Assembly: GCF_043195195.1 (NCBI RefSeq)
Contig: NZ_JBAFWT010000002.1
Location: 186,001-250,000, forward strand
Direction of reading: 5' to 3'
DNA: 64,000 nt
Source: NCEH01 sp043195195
GTDB taxonomy: Bacteria > Pseudomonadota > Alphaproteobacteria > Rhizobiales > Xanthobacteraceae
The notes beneath the pieces are model-generated. The model was not told the origin of the DNA, did no database searches, and saw nothing but the letters and a program-made list of their open reading frames with translations. Below, one piece after another: positions 48,137 through 56,644 of this stretch. Position 1 is the first letter of the stretch, and every line of letters starts with the position of its first letter. The position numbers were made by a program, and so were the translations under genes.

Positions 48137-48304
48137 TGCGGAGACTGCCGGCCCGTTTCATGCGGAAGTCTGAGGACAGCGCGCCCTTGTTTTTCGGCCC
48201 TGTGGGCCCATCTCTCTCAGCGCCGGTGGGGGCGCATGTCTGCCGGCGCAGCTGACACGTCGCGGGCTTCCTTAGGGCGTCCGCACCCAAGGAGCGCACG
48301 TTTC

Positions 48305-49312
48305 ATGCCCCCTCTTTCCATTCTCGATCTCGCCCCGGTTCCCGAGGGCGGAACACCGGCCGACGCTTTGGCCCGGTCCCTTGATCTGGCGCGCCACGCG
48401 GAAAAACTGGGCTACACCCGGTTCTGGCTCGCCGAGCACCACAATATGATCGGCATCGCCAGTGCGGCGACCTCTGTTGTCATTGCCCATGTGGCCGGCG
48501 GCACCAAGACCATCCGCGTGGGGGCCGGCGGCATCATGCTGCCCAATCATTCGCCGCTGGTGATCGCCGAGCAGTTCGGCACGCTCGCGACGCTCTTTCC
48601 CGGCCGCATCGACCTGGGGCTTGGCCGTGCGCCGGGGACTGATCAGCGCACGCTTCGCGCCCTGCATCGCGATCCCGCCTCTTCCGATCGCTTCCCTCAG
48701 GATGTCCTGGAATTGCAGGCGCTGCTCGGTCCGGCGCGCCCCGACCAGACGATCCGCGCGGTGCCGGGCACCGGCACCAATGTGCCGCTCTGGATTCTCG
48801 GCTCCAGCCTGTTCGGCGCCCAGCTCGCTGCCATGCTCGGCCTGCCCTACGCCTTCGCCTCCCATTTTGCGCCGGATGCGGTGCTCCAGGCCCTGGACGT
48901 TTATCGCGAGCGGTTCGAGCCTTCCGCGCAACTGGCCAAGCCGCACGCCATGGTGGGGGTGAACGTGATTGCCGCCGAGACCGATGCGGAGGCAAAGCGC
49001 TTGTTCACCTCGGCCCAGCAAGCCTTCACCAACATGTTCCGCGGCACCCGCGGCCTGCTGCCCCGGCCGATCGACGATATCGAGGCCTATTGGTCACCCA
49101 CGGAAAAGATTCAGGCGTCCGGCATGTTGGCGTGCTCGGTGGTCGGCGGCCCCGCCACAATCCGTGCCGGACTGGATCGGCTGGCGGAGCAGACAAAGGC
49201 CGACGAATTCATGGTTGCAGCCGCGATCCACGACCATGATGCGCGCCTGCGCAGCTATGAGATTCTCGCCGATGTCGGCGCCATCTCGCCTGCGGTGCCG
49301 GCTTTGGCTTGA
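48305..49312 (+). CDS. Luciferase-like flavin monooxygenase (LLM family)
   Basis: 335 residues, TIM-barrel flavin-dependent family of the YhbW type. Hallmarks are SILDLAPVPEGGTPADAL at the start, FWLAEHHNMIGIASAA, GGIMLPNHSPLVIAEQFGTL and GLGRAPGTDQRTLRAL. Such proteins are thought to be FMN-dependent monooxygenases, substrate unknown. The ATG at 48305 fits the family. It is followed, 70 bases on, by the molybdopterin oxidoreductase. Confidence 0.92.
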   Translation: MPPLSILDLAPVPEGGTPADALARSLDLARHAEKLGYTRFWLAEHHNMIGIASAATSVVIAHVAGGTKTIRVGAGGIMLPNHSPLVIAEQFGTLATLFPGRIDLGLGRAPGTDQRTLRALHRDPASSDRFPQDVLELQALLGPARPDQTIRAVPGTGTNVPLWILGSSLFGAQLAAMLGLPYAFASHFAPDAVLQALDVYRERFEPSAQLAKPHAMVGVNVIAAETDAEAKRLFTSAQQAFTNMFRGTRGLLPRPIDDIEAYWSPTEKIQASGMLACSVVGGPATIRAGLDRLAEQTKADEFMVAAAIHDHDARLRSYEILADVGAISPAVPALA

Positions 49313-49382
49313 GGCCCGCGCCAGGCTGTGGGACGCTGGCGCACACGCCGGGCGAAACGCTTGTTTTTGAATGGAGCGGGTC

Positions 49383-50081
49383 ATGAATGACGAACCTTCG
49401 CCTTCCCCCGCAGATGCCTCCTCCAGCGATGCGGGAGCGGCGGAAACCAAGCTCACACGGACCAAGCAGCGTTGGGCCAAGGAAGGGCGGTTCCTGACCG
49501 GGCGGATCTCCCGACCCGAGGCGGACCGCCTGCCGCCCGGCCAGCACCTGGTGAAGGACTGGCCGGTGCTCGACCTCGGCATGCAGCCCTTCGTCTCGCC
49601 CATGTCCTGGCGGCTCGATGTGGATGGGCTGGTTGAAAACCCGCTGTCCTGGGACTGGAGCGCCTTCCGCGCTCAGCCGCAGACCCATGAGGTGACCGAT
49701 ATCCACTGCGTCACCACGTGGTCGCGCTATGAGAATGGCTGGGATGGGGTATCCACCCGCGATCTATTGGCCATGGTCGAGCCGAAGCCCGAGGCGCATT
49801 TCGTTCTGCTCTACAGTTATGATGGCTATACCACCAATCTGCCGCTGGAGGACTTCGCCGCGCCCGACGCCATCCTTGCCCATAGCTGGCAGGGAGAGGC
49901 GCTGACCCGCGAGCATGGCGGCCCCATGCGCCTGGTGGTGCCGCATCTGTATTTCTGGAAGAGCGCCAAGTGGTTGAAGCGGATCGAGTTCATCTCGGCG
50001 GATAAGCTCGGCTTCTGGGAAGAGCGCGGCTATCACGAGCGCGGCGATCCCTGGAAGGAACAGCGTTATTCCGAAGAATAA
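49383..50081 (+). CDS. Molybdopterin-dependent oxidoreductase (sulfite oxidase/YuiH type)
   Basis: 232 residues with the sulfite-oxidase-type Mo-cofactor domain. The molybdenum ligand is Cys109 in DIHCVTTWSRYENGWDG, followed by LLYSYDGYTTNLPLEDF and HGGPMRLVVPHLYFWKSAKW. There is no signal peptide or Tat motif, so it is probably cytoplasmic, unlike MsrP. No heme domain or MsrQ partner is adjacent. The ATG at 49383 has GGAGCGGG 8 bases upstream; the ATG at 49371 is an alternative. Confidence 0.88.
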   Translation: MNDEPSPSPADASSSDAGAAETKLTRTKQRWAKEGRFLTGRISRPEADRLPPGQHLVKDWPVLDLGMQPFVSPMSWRLDVDGLVENPLSWDWSAFRAQPQTHEVTDIHCVTTWSRYENGWDGVSTRDLLAMVEPKPEAHFVLLYSYDGYTTNLPLEDFAAPDAILAHSWQGEALTREHGGPMRLVVPHLYFWKSAKWLKRIEFISADKLGFWEERGYHERGDPWKEQRYSEE

Positions 50082-50110
50082 GGGGCGCGGTGCGCACTCA
50101 ACTCAGAGTT

Positions 50111-50141
50111 GGCGGCAAGTTCAGTTGGGCGGCAAGTTCAG
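50111..50141. repeat. Short tandem direct repeat
   Basis: GGCGGCAAGTTCAG occurs twice with a 17-bp period in the 73-base gap between the molybdopterin oxidoreductase and marC stops, next to a small palindrome (CAACTC-A-GAGTTG at 50099-50111). Confidence 0.6.
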
Positions 50142-50154
50142 AGCAGCGAGAGGT

Positions 50155-50790
50155 TCAGATGGGTGGGAGGTGCAGCCATCTTGCCAGCGCCGTCAGCACG
50201 ATATCCACCGAAAGGGCGGCGAGCACCAGCCCCATGATGCGGCGGATCAGGTTCGCGCCTGAACGGCCGATGAGCTTGAGCACATAATCCCCGAGGAAGA
50301 ACAGCACCGCCAAGAGGCCCATGAGCAAAGCCAGCACGCTGACCGTCACGGCCTGATGTTCAAACATGCCGCGGTTATTGTCGGCGAGGATGACCACGGA
50401 GAGGATCGCACCCGGCCCGGCGATGATCGGGATCGCAAGCGGGTAGACGGCAAGCGAGGCTATGTTCTTGTCGGAGTCGATTTCCAGCGCCGGCGCGGCG
50501 TGGGGATCGGAAAAGATCATGCTGGTTGCGAAGATGAACAGGATGAGGCCGCCCGCGATCTGAAACGACAGAACCGAGACGTGCATGGCGTCCAGCAGCG
50601 CCCGGCCCGCGATGGCGAAGAAGACCAAAATCAGGAAAGCAAAGAAGCAGCTCAGAAGCGCGGTCTTGCGACGCTGTATGGGGGGCATCTCCGCCGTGGT
50701 CGCAACGAACATCGATAGGTGGCTTATCGGTTCCAGCACGGCCCAGAGTGTTACGAACTGGGTCAAGAACAGATCGTAATCCTCAAGCAT
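50155..50790 (-). CDS. MarC-family integral membrane protein
   Basis: 211 residues with about six transmembrane segments (for example FVTLWAVLEPISHLSMFV, TALLSCFFAFLILVFFAIA, VSFQIAGGLILFIFATSM, AIPIIAGPGAILSVVILA). The P-I-A-G-P-G-A motif is a MarC hallmark. The family has no established function. The ATG at 50790 is preferred; an upstream start at 50835 adds no membrane signal. It is divergent from the FMN reductase gene. Confidence 0.9.
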   Translation of the reverse strand: MLEDYDLFLTQFVTLWAVLEPISHLSMFVATTAEMPPIQRRKTALLSCFFAFLILVFFAIAGRALLDAMHVSVLSFQIAGGLILFIFATSMIFSDPHAAPALEIDSDKNIASLAVYPLAIPIIAGPGAILSVVILADNNRGMFEHQAVTVSVLALLMGLLAVLFFLGDYVLKLIGRSGANLIRRIMGLVLAALSVDIVLTALARWLHLPPI

Positions 50791-50912
50791 ACTATCCGCC
50801 CCATGTATCAATCGGGCGAAAGTGCAATAATTCACGCGCCAGCGCCACTCATCTGTGGGCTCTTCGCGTCAGCGGCGGGGTCGGCGTTGGGCACAACCAT
50901 GAGGAAGAAGCC

Positions 50913-51461
50913 ATGAAGTGGGTCGTCTGGGTCGGTAGTGTCCGCAAGGGTTCCTACAACGCGGCGATCGCCCGTGCGTTGCAATCATTGGCTCCGGCAG
51001 GTGTCGAGGTGGAGCTTTTGCCCTCTGTCGCGGAGCTTCCCATCTATGATGCGGACCTTCAGGCGGTGGGCTTTCCCGCCGCCGTCACCGCGCTCGGCGC
51101 CATGCTGAAAGGCGCCGACGGGCTGGTGATCGTGACGCCGGAATATAATTATTCCGTGCCCGGCGGGCTTAAGAACGCCATCGACTGGGTGTCGCGCCTG
51201 CCCGATAAGCCATTGAAGGAAAAGCCTGTTCTCATCCAGTCCGCGTCCATGGGGGTGTTCGGCGGGGCGCGGGCGCAATATCATCTGCGCCAGATCCTGG
51301 TGTTCCTGGACGCGTTCGTGATGAACGTGCCGGAGGTGATGGTCGGTCAGGCGCAGACCAAGGTGAATGAGGCGGGAGAGCTTTCCGATGCGGGAACGCG
51401 CGACTTCATCGGTGGCCAGCTGAAGGCGTTCGAGGCTTATGTCCGGCGGGTGGCGCCCTGA
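50913..51461 (+). CDS. NADPH-dependent FMN reductase family protein
   Basis: 182 residues with a flavodoxin-like fold. The GSVRKGSYNAAIARAL segment is the phosphate-binding loop and TPEYNYSVPGGLKNAIDWVSR is the family signature. It probably reduces quinones, chromate or azo compounds, or serves as FMN reductase. The ATG at 50913 has GAGGAAGAAGCC upstream, a strong ribosome binding site. It converges on queD, whose stop is 13 bases away. Confidence 0.93.
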   Translation: MKWVVWVGSVRKGSYNAAIARALQSLAPAGVEVELLPSVAELPIYDADLQAVGFPAAVTALGAMLKGADGLVIVTPEYNYSVPGGLKNAIDWVSRLPDKPLKEKPVLIQSASMGVFGGARAQYHLRQILVFLDAFVMNVPEVMVGQAQTKVNEAGELSDAGTRDFIGGQLKAFEAYVRRVAP

Positions 51462-51474
51462 TCCACCAGGGCGC

Positions 51475-51831
51475 TCAGGCGCCCTGGTATTCCGCCCAAG
51501 ACATTGGCGTTTCAAATACTTTTACCGCAAACAGTGCGGGCAGGGCGGGCTTGGCGCGCTCCCAGATCCACACCGCGATATGCTCTGCCGTCGGGTTCTC
51601 CAGCCCTTCGATCTCGTTCAGGCAATAATGGTCCAACCGCTTGAGAAGCGGAGCAAAAGCGGCTTCGACGTCGAAGAAGTCGACGACGAAGCCGCTATGG
51701 GGATCCACCGGCCCGTCCAGCACCAGCTCGACCCGGTAGGAATGGCCGTGCATGCGGAAGCAGCGGTGGGTCTGCGGCACGTTCGGCAGGCGATGGGCGG
51801 CTTCGAAGGTGAAGGCCTGGGTGATCTTCAT
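51475..51831 (-). CDS. queD: 6-carboxytetrahydropterin synthase QueD
   Basis: 118 residues. Zinc-binding histidines in FEAAHRL and MHGHSY, and the active-site cysteine in HRCFRMHGH. It makes 6-carboxy-5,6,7,8-tetrahydropterin from dihydroneopterin triphosphate for queuosine synthesis. It lies 20 bases after queE on the same strand, so the two are in one operon. The ATG at 51831 is the family start. Confidence 0.95.
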   Translation of the reverse strand: MKITQAFTFEAAHRLPNVPQTHRCFRMHGHSYRVELVLDGPVDPHSGFVVDFFDVEAAFAPLLKRLDHYCLNEIEGLENPTAEHIAVWIWERAKPALPALFAVKVFETPMSWAEYQGA

Positions 51832-51851
51832 GGCATATGCTCGGTGAAAAC

Positions 51852-52487
51852 TTAAGGGATTCCAACCATCTTGTGGGTCTGGACGCTGAGGCGCCAGCGC
51901 GGATGGTCGAGGCAATAGGCGACCGCGGCGGCGGTGTTCTCCACCCGTCGGGGGCCATCCATGGGTTGCAGGAAGAAATGGGCGAAATCCAGCCCGGCCA
52001 AGCTATCCGGCACAATTTCAGGTTGTGGATAGACCAGCTTCAGCTCCTGCCCGTGCTTCAGCACCAGATCGGCGCCGGCTTTCGGGCTGACGCAGATCCA
52101 ATCGATTCCATCCGGCGGTTCCAGCGTGCCGTTGGTTTCGATGGCGATTTCGAAGCCGCGCGCGTGGGTCGCCGCCACGAGATCTGAATCCAGTTGCAGC
52201 AAGGGCTCACCGCCGGTGAACACCACATAGCGCCGCGCCGGGTCGGCACCGCCCCAGACCCGGACCAGCGCGTCCGCGAGTGCCTCCGCATCGGCAAACC
52301 GGCCCCCGCCATCCCCGTCCATGCCGACGAAATCGGTATCGCAGAACCGGCATACGGCGGTACTGCGATCCGCCTCCCGCCCCGACCAGAGGTTGCATCC
52401 GGCAAAACGGCAGAACACGGCCGCGCGGCCCGCCTGGGCGCCCTCGCCCTGGAGGGTCTTGAACATTTCCTTCACCGCATAGGACAT
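51852..52487 (-). CDS. queE: 7-carboxy-7-deazaguanine synthase QueE
   Basis: 211 residues, radical-SAM enzyme of queuosine and 7-deazapurine synthesis. The cluster motif is of the CX14CX2C type (CNLWSGREADRSTAVCRFC), with VFTGGEPLLQ for SAM binding. It rearranges QueD's product to 7-carboxy-7-deazaguanine. The ATG at 52487 is the family start; the longer frame upstream has no match. First gene of the queE-queD pair. The 269-base gap to the next gene holds no feature I recognise apart from two GGCATGTTCG repeats around 52561 and 52584. Confidence 0.94.
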   Translation of the reverse strand: MSYAVKEMFKTLQGEGAQAGRAAVFCRFAGCNLWSGREADRSTAVCRFCDTDFVGMDGDGGGRFADAEALADALVRVWGGADPARRYVVFTGGEPLLQLDSDLVAATHARGFEIAIETNGTLEPPDGIDWICVSPKAGADLVLKHGQELKLVYPQPEIVPDSLAGLDFAHFFLQPMDGPRRVENTAAAVAYCLDHPRWRLSVQTHKMVGIP

Positions 52488-52756
52488 GGGCGGCCTCTTA
52501 GCGGATTTTTCCGGGAAAGGGCAGGGGCCGGATTTTCGAAGATGAACAGGCCGGTCATTGGCATGTTCGCGTATCTTTCGCGGCATGTTCGGCGAAATTC
52601 CGCAGGACGTTCGCATGCGCCTTCGCAAACTCGGTTTGCGCCGACGCGGCTCGCCTCCCGACGGGCGGCCCCTTAAGTAAATGGCCACGGACCCGGCGCC
52701 GAAACGTCGGGTCGCAACCCCATCATGGCGGCAGGAGCCGCCCTCGGGAGACGGCC

Positions 52757-53704
52757 ATGCAGCTCACCGGCATCCATCACCTCACCGCCATCACCGCCGA
52801 TGCTCCGTATAATCATGATTTCTACACCAATACGCTGGGCATGCGGCTGGTGAAGAAGACCGTGAACCAGGACGATACCTCGGCCTATCACCTCTTCTAT
52901 GCCGATGGGGAAGCCAACCCGGGCACCGACCTCACCTTCTTCGACTGGCCGGTGACGCCCGAAAAGCGCGGCACCAATGCGGTGGTGCGCACCGGCCTTC
53001 GGGTGCGCGATGCGGCGGCGCTCGACTATTGGGCGCAGCGCCTGTCCGATCTCGGCGTGGCCACGACCCCGATCGCCGAGCGGGACGGGCGGGCGACGCT
53101 GGACTTTCAGGATCGCGAGGGCCAGCGCCTCAGCCTCATCGTCGATGGCGGGCATGGTCCCGGCACGGCCTGGGCACGCAGCCCGGTTCCCGCCTCCCAG
53201 CAGATCCGTGGGCTTGGCCCCATCACCCTCTCGGTGCCGGACCTTGCTCCGACCGATGCCGTGCTCACCCATGTGATGGGCATGCGCAAGGCCAGGAGCT
53301 TTGCGGGGGCGGATGGGGTGGAGACCTTCGTCTACGAGATGGGCGAGGGCGGACCGGCGGCCGAAGTGCAGGTGCGGGTGGACAAGGGCATGGGCCCGGC
53401 GCGGCAAGGGGCGGGGGCGGTGCATCACGTGGCGTTCCGCGTGCCGACCTTCGCCGAATACGACGCCTGGGCGGCGCGGCTGCGCGAGGTCGGCGTGCCG
53501 TCCTCGGGGCCTGTGGATCGCTTCTATTTCCGCAGCCTGTATTTCCGCGAGCCCAACGGCATCCTGTTCGAACTGGCCACCGACGAACCCGGCTTCACGG
53601 CCGACGAGCCTTTGGCCACCTTGGGCGAAAAGCTCTCGCTCCCGCCCTTTCTGGAGGCGCGCCGGGCGCAGATCGAGGCCGGGCTGAAGCCGCTTGCGGC
53701 GTGA
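52757..53704 (+). CDS. VOC-superfamily ring-cleaving dioxygenase
   Basis: 315 residues built of paired VOC (glyoxalase/extradiol dioxygenase) modules. It begins MQLTGIHHLTAITADAPYNHDFYTNTLGMRLVKKTVNQDD, the family hallmark, with a second histidine near GAVHHVAFRVP and a terminal glutamate in PNGILFELATDEPG as metal ligands. Related proteins (MhqA/MhqO type) cleave hydroquinones or protect against quinones. The ATG at 52757 has GGGAGACGG upstream. Followed by palindromic repeats. Confidence 0.9.
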   Translation: MQLTGIHHLTAITADAPYNHDFYTNTLGMRLVKKTVNQDDTSAYHLFYADGEANPGTDLTFFDWPVTPEKRGTNAVVRTGLRVRDAAALDYWAQRLSDLGVATTPIAERDGRATLDFQDREGQRLSLIVDGGHGPGTAWARSPVPASQQIRGLGPITLSVPDLAPTDAVLTHVMGMRKARSFAGADGVETFVYEMGEGGPAAEVQVRVDKGMGPARQGAGAVHHVAFRVPTFAEYDAWAARLREVGVPSSGPVDRFYFRSLYFREPNGILFELATDEPGFTADEPLATLGEKLSLPPFLEARRAQIEAGLKPLAA

Positions 53705-53717
53705 GGCTTGAGGGGCT

Positions 53718-53827
53718 CCCCCCTCACCCGCCCGCTGCGCGGTCGACCTCTCCTGTGGGGGAGAGGTGAGGCGTGTTGGAAAATAAACCCCCTCTCCCCG
53801 CCGGGGAGAGGGCCGGGGTGAGGGGGC
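53718..53827. repeat. Palindromic intergenic repeat, copy 2
   Basis: CCCCTCACCCGCCCGCTGCG followed by GGTCGACCTCTCC, a GGGGGAGAGG arm, then a second hairpin CCCTCTCCCC-GCC-GGGGAGAGG and CCGGGGTGAGGGGG. It is the reverse complement layout of copy 1 at 34609-34719. Confidence 0.82.
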
Positions 53828-53928
53828 AAGAGGCGCCTTTTCACCTGAGCACCCCGATCCGCGCGACGCGGTCTTGCGCAGCGCCCTTCCCCTCGGCGAA
53901 ACTGAGGCGGGACAGGGGCTTTGGGGAT

Positions 53929-54281
53929 ATGACCTCTCTCGTCACACGCGCCAGAGGCTTGCGCAATGAACAGACCTCCGCCGAAGCGGTGATGTGGCGC
54001 CTGTTGCGGGGGCGGCGGTTCGTGGGCTGGAAGTTTCGCAGGCAGCATCCCATCGGCCCGTTCGTGGTCGACTTCATCTGCCTCGCCGCATCGCGCTGGT
54101 GGTGGAGGTGGACGGCGTCACCCACGATGGCCTTTCGGAGTGCGACCGCGATGGCCGGCGCACGGCGTATCTGCATGCGTGCAGGTTCAGAGTCGTGCGC
54201 GTCTCGAACCAGGATGTGTATGACAATCTGGACGGGGTCGCCGAGATGATCCGGCTGGAGCTGGAATTGCCGTTCCGCTGA
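53929..54281 (+). pseudogene. DUF559 endonuclease-like gene, frameshifted
   Basis: Two overlapping frames together give one DUF559 (Vsr-like/restriction-fold) protein of about 117 residues. Frame 1 (from ATG 53929) has ARGLRNEQTSAEAVMWRLL, GRRFVGWKFRRQHPIGPFVVDFICLAA. The sequence then continues only in the other frame as LVVEVDGVTHDG and YLHACRFRVVRVSNQDVYDNLDGVAEMI. The switch falls near 54090-54096 and requires one missing base. It lies between two copies of the palindromic repeat. A sequencing error is possible; otherwise it is a decayed gene. Confidence 0.82.
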
Positions 54282-54283
54282 GC

Positions 54284-54424
54284 CCCCCTCACCCGCCCGC
54301 TGCGCGGTCGACCTCTCCCCCTCGGGGAGAGGTGAAGTGCCGGCGCCTGCTCTCCTTAAGGGAGGGGTGAGGCGGGCAGAAAGATCCCCCCTCTCCCCGC
54401 CGGGGAGAGGGTCGGGGTGAGGGG
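54284..54424. repeat. Palindromic intergenic repeat, copy 3
   Basis: CCCCCCTCACCCGCCCGCTG ... GGTCGACCTCTCCCC-CTC-GGGGAGAGG, a variable middle of about 55 bases, and CCTCTCCCC-GCC-GGGGAGAGG followed by GTCGGGGTGAGGGG. It starts right after the DUF559 stop. Confidence 0.83.
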
Positions 54425-54458
54425 CGCGCGAGCGGTGGGTTTTGTGCGGGATGCCTTT

Positions 54459-54598
54459 CCCCTCACCCGTCCGCTGCGCGGCCGATCTCTCCCCGTCGGG
54501 GAGAGGTGAAGCGCCGGGCCTGCTCTCCTTAGGGAGAGGTAACGCGCAGGAGAAAGACCTCCCTCTCCCCCACGGGGAGAGGGTCGGGGTGAGGGGGC
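54459..54598. repeat. Palindromic intergenic repeat, copy 4
   Basis: CCCCTCACCCGTCCGCTGCG, GATCTCTCCCC-GTC-GGGGAGAG, a middle shared with copy 3 (CTGCTCTCCTTA-type), and CCTCTCCCC-CAC-GGGGAGAGGG. Copies 3 and 4 are tandem, so the 54282-54727 gap is mostly repeat; the last 130 bases before mutL hold no other visible feature. Confidence 0.82.
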
Positions 54599-54727
54599 CA
54601 GCACGTGCGATCGCAAGAGGAGGAAAGCCTCCCCCTCCAGGGGATCACGGGGACGGTGCCTGCTGCGCCCTGCCAACCCGGCCCGCCCGCGCTATCATGA
54701 CCGCCCCGTCTTCCGAGTCGCTCGCCC

Positions 54728-56644
54728 ATGGCCATCCGCCGCCTGCCGCCCGTCCTGATCGACCGCATCGCCGCCGGCGAGGTGGTGGAGCGGCCGGCTG
54801 CTGCGGTGAAGGAGATTGTCGAGAATGCGCTCGATGCCGGGGCCCGCGCCATCGAGGTGGTGATCGACGGGGGCGGCCGCAGGCTCATTCGCGTCAGCGA
54901 CGACGGCGGTGGCATGGGACCGGACGAGCTGTCGCTCGCCATCGAGCGACACGCCACCTCCAAGCTGCCGACGGAAGATTTGCTGTCCATTTCCACCCTC
55001 GGCTTTCGGGGCGAGGCGCTGCCCTCCATCGGCGCGGTGGCGCGGCTCACCATCGCCAGCCGGCCGGCGGGGGCGCCCCATGCCTATGAAATCCGCGTCG
55101 AGGGGGGCGTTATCACCCCGCCGCGTCCGACCGCGCTCAATGGCGGCACGCGGGTGGAGGTGCGCGACCTGTTCTTCGCGACCCCGGCGCGGCTGAAATT
55201 CCTCAAATCCGACCGGGCGGAAAGCGCCGCCGCGCTCGACGTGGTGCGCCGGCTCGCGCTCGCGCGGCCGGATGTCGCCTTCACCATCGTCGCCGAGGAG
55301 CGCGGGCCCCTAACTTATCCCGCCCGCACCGCCGATGACGCCGGCCGGGCGCTGCGCATCGCCGATGTGCTGGGCGCCGAGGCGGGGCAGAATGTGATCC
55401 CCGTGCGGGGGGAGCGGGGCGGGGCGGTGCTGGAGGGCCTGGCGGGCCTGCCCACTTTCTCCAAGGCCAATTCGCTCTCCCAATATGTGTTCGTGAACGG
55501 CCGTCCGGTGCGCGACAAGCTGCTGATGGGCGCGATCCGCGGCGCTTATGCGGACCTGCTGCCCTCCGACCGCCATCCCCTGCTGGCGCTGTTCATCCGC
55601 CTCGATCCGCGCGAGGTGGATGTGAACGTCCATCCCGCCAAGACCGAGGTGCGGTTTCGCGACGGCGGCAATGTGCGCGCTTTGATCGTGCGTACCCTCA
55701 CCGATGCGCTGGGGCTGCGGGCGCCGCGCACCGCCGGCAGCATGGCGGATCGGCTGGTGGCGTTCGCCCGGCCGCAGGAGCAAGCCGGCGCCATGCCCTT
55801 GCGGAGCGGCGGAGGGGGCATGGCGTCGGGGCCGGCTTGGGCGCCGCCCTTCGGTGCGCCCCGCCCAACGCCCGGCGCGCCCTATGATTGGCGGAATTCG
55901 CCGGCGCGCCCGCTGACCGAAAGCGAAATCGCGGATGGTGGATTCGCCGACGGCGGGGCAGGGGCCGGGCCCGCGATAGCGGGGCTCCAGGGCCTGCTGG
56001 ATGTGGGCGCCCCCACCGCCGATGCTCGGCCCGGCGCCTCCCCCGTGGACGGCGCGGATCTGGACAAGCCGCTCGGCGCCGCGCGGGCGCAATTGCACGA
56101 AACCTATATCGTCGCCCAGACCCGCGATGGCGTGATCCTGGTGGACCAGCACGCCGCCCATGAGCGGCTGGTCTATGAGAAGCTCAAGGCCGCGCTCGCC
56201 CGCGACGGGGTGGCGCGCCAGGGGCTGTTGGTGCCGGTGGTGGTGGATCTGGAGCCCGCCGAGGCGGATCGGCTGACCGAGCGGGCTGGCGATCTTGCCG
56301 CCCTCGGCCTGGTGGTGGAGAGTTTCGGCCCCGGCGCCGTGCTGGTGCGCGAGGTGCCGGCGCTGCTGAAGGACGGCGACGTGACGCGGATCGTGCGCGA
56401 TCTCGCCGAGCATGCGGCGGAATGGGACGATTCCCTGCCCCTGGAACGGCGCCTGTTGCATGTGGCGGCCACCATGGCCTGTCACGGCTCGGTGCGGGCC
56501 GGGCGCCGCTTGAAGGTGGAGGAGATGAACGCCTTGCTTCGGGAAATGGAATCGACCCCCAATGCGGGAGAATGCAACCACGGCCGGCCGACCTTCGTCA
56601 GCCTGTCGCTGAAGGACATGGAAAAGCTGTTCGCCCGCCGGTGA
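54728..56644 (+). CDS. mutL: DNA mismatch repair protein MutL
   Basis: 638 residues. The N-terminal GHKL ATPase domain (RLPPVLIDRIAAGEVVERPAAAVKEIVENALDAGA; GFRGEALPSIGAVARL) is followed by a proline/alanine-rich linker and a C-terminal dimerisation domain. The C-terminal DQHAAHERLVYE segment fits the endonuclease motif DQHA-x2-E-x4-E, so this MutL probably nicks DNA, as expected where MutH is absent. CNHGRPTF near the end is the second conserved motif. The ATG at 54728 matches the family start. Confidence 0.96.
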   Translation: MAIRRLPPVLIDRIAAGEVVERPAAAVKEIVENALDAGARAIEVVIDGGGRRLIRVSDDGGGMGPDELSLAIERHATSKLPTEDLLSISTLGFRGEALPSIGAVARLTIASRPAGAPHAYEIRVEGGVITPPRPTALNGGTRVEVRDLFFATPARLKFLKSDRAESAAALDVVRRLALARPDVAFTIVAEERGPLTYPARTADDAGRALRIADVLGAEAGQNVIPVRGERGGAVLEGLAGLPTFSKANSLSQYVFVNGRPVRDKLLMGAIRGAYADLLPSDRHPLLALFIRLDPREVDVNVHPAKTEVRFRDGGNVRALIVRTLTDALGLRAPRTAGSMADRLVAFARPQEQAGAMPLRSGGGGMASGPAWAPPFGAPRPTPGAPYDWRNSPARPLTESEIADGGFADGGAGAGPAIAGLQGLLDVGAPTADARPGASPVDGADLDKPLGAARAQLHETYIVAQTRDGVILVDQHAAHERLVYEKLKAALARDGVARQGLLVPVVVDLEPAEADRLTERAGDLAALGLVVESFGPGAVLVREVPALLKDGDVTRIVRDLAEHAAEWDDSLPLERRLLHVAATMACHGSVRAGRRLKVEEMNALLREMESTPNAGECNHGRPTFVSLSLKDMEKLFARR

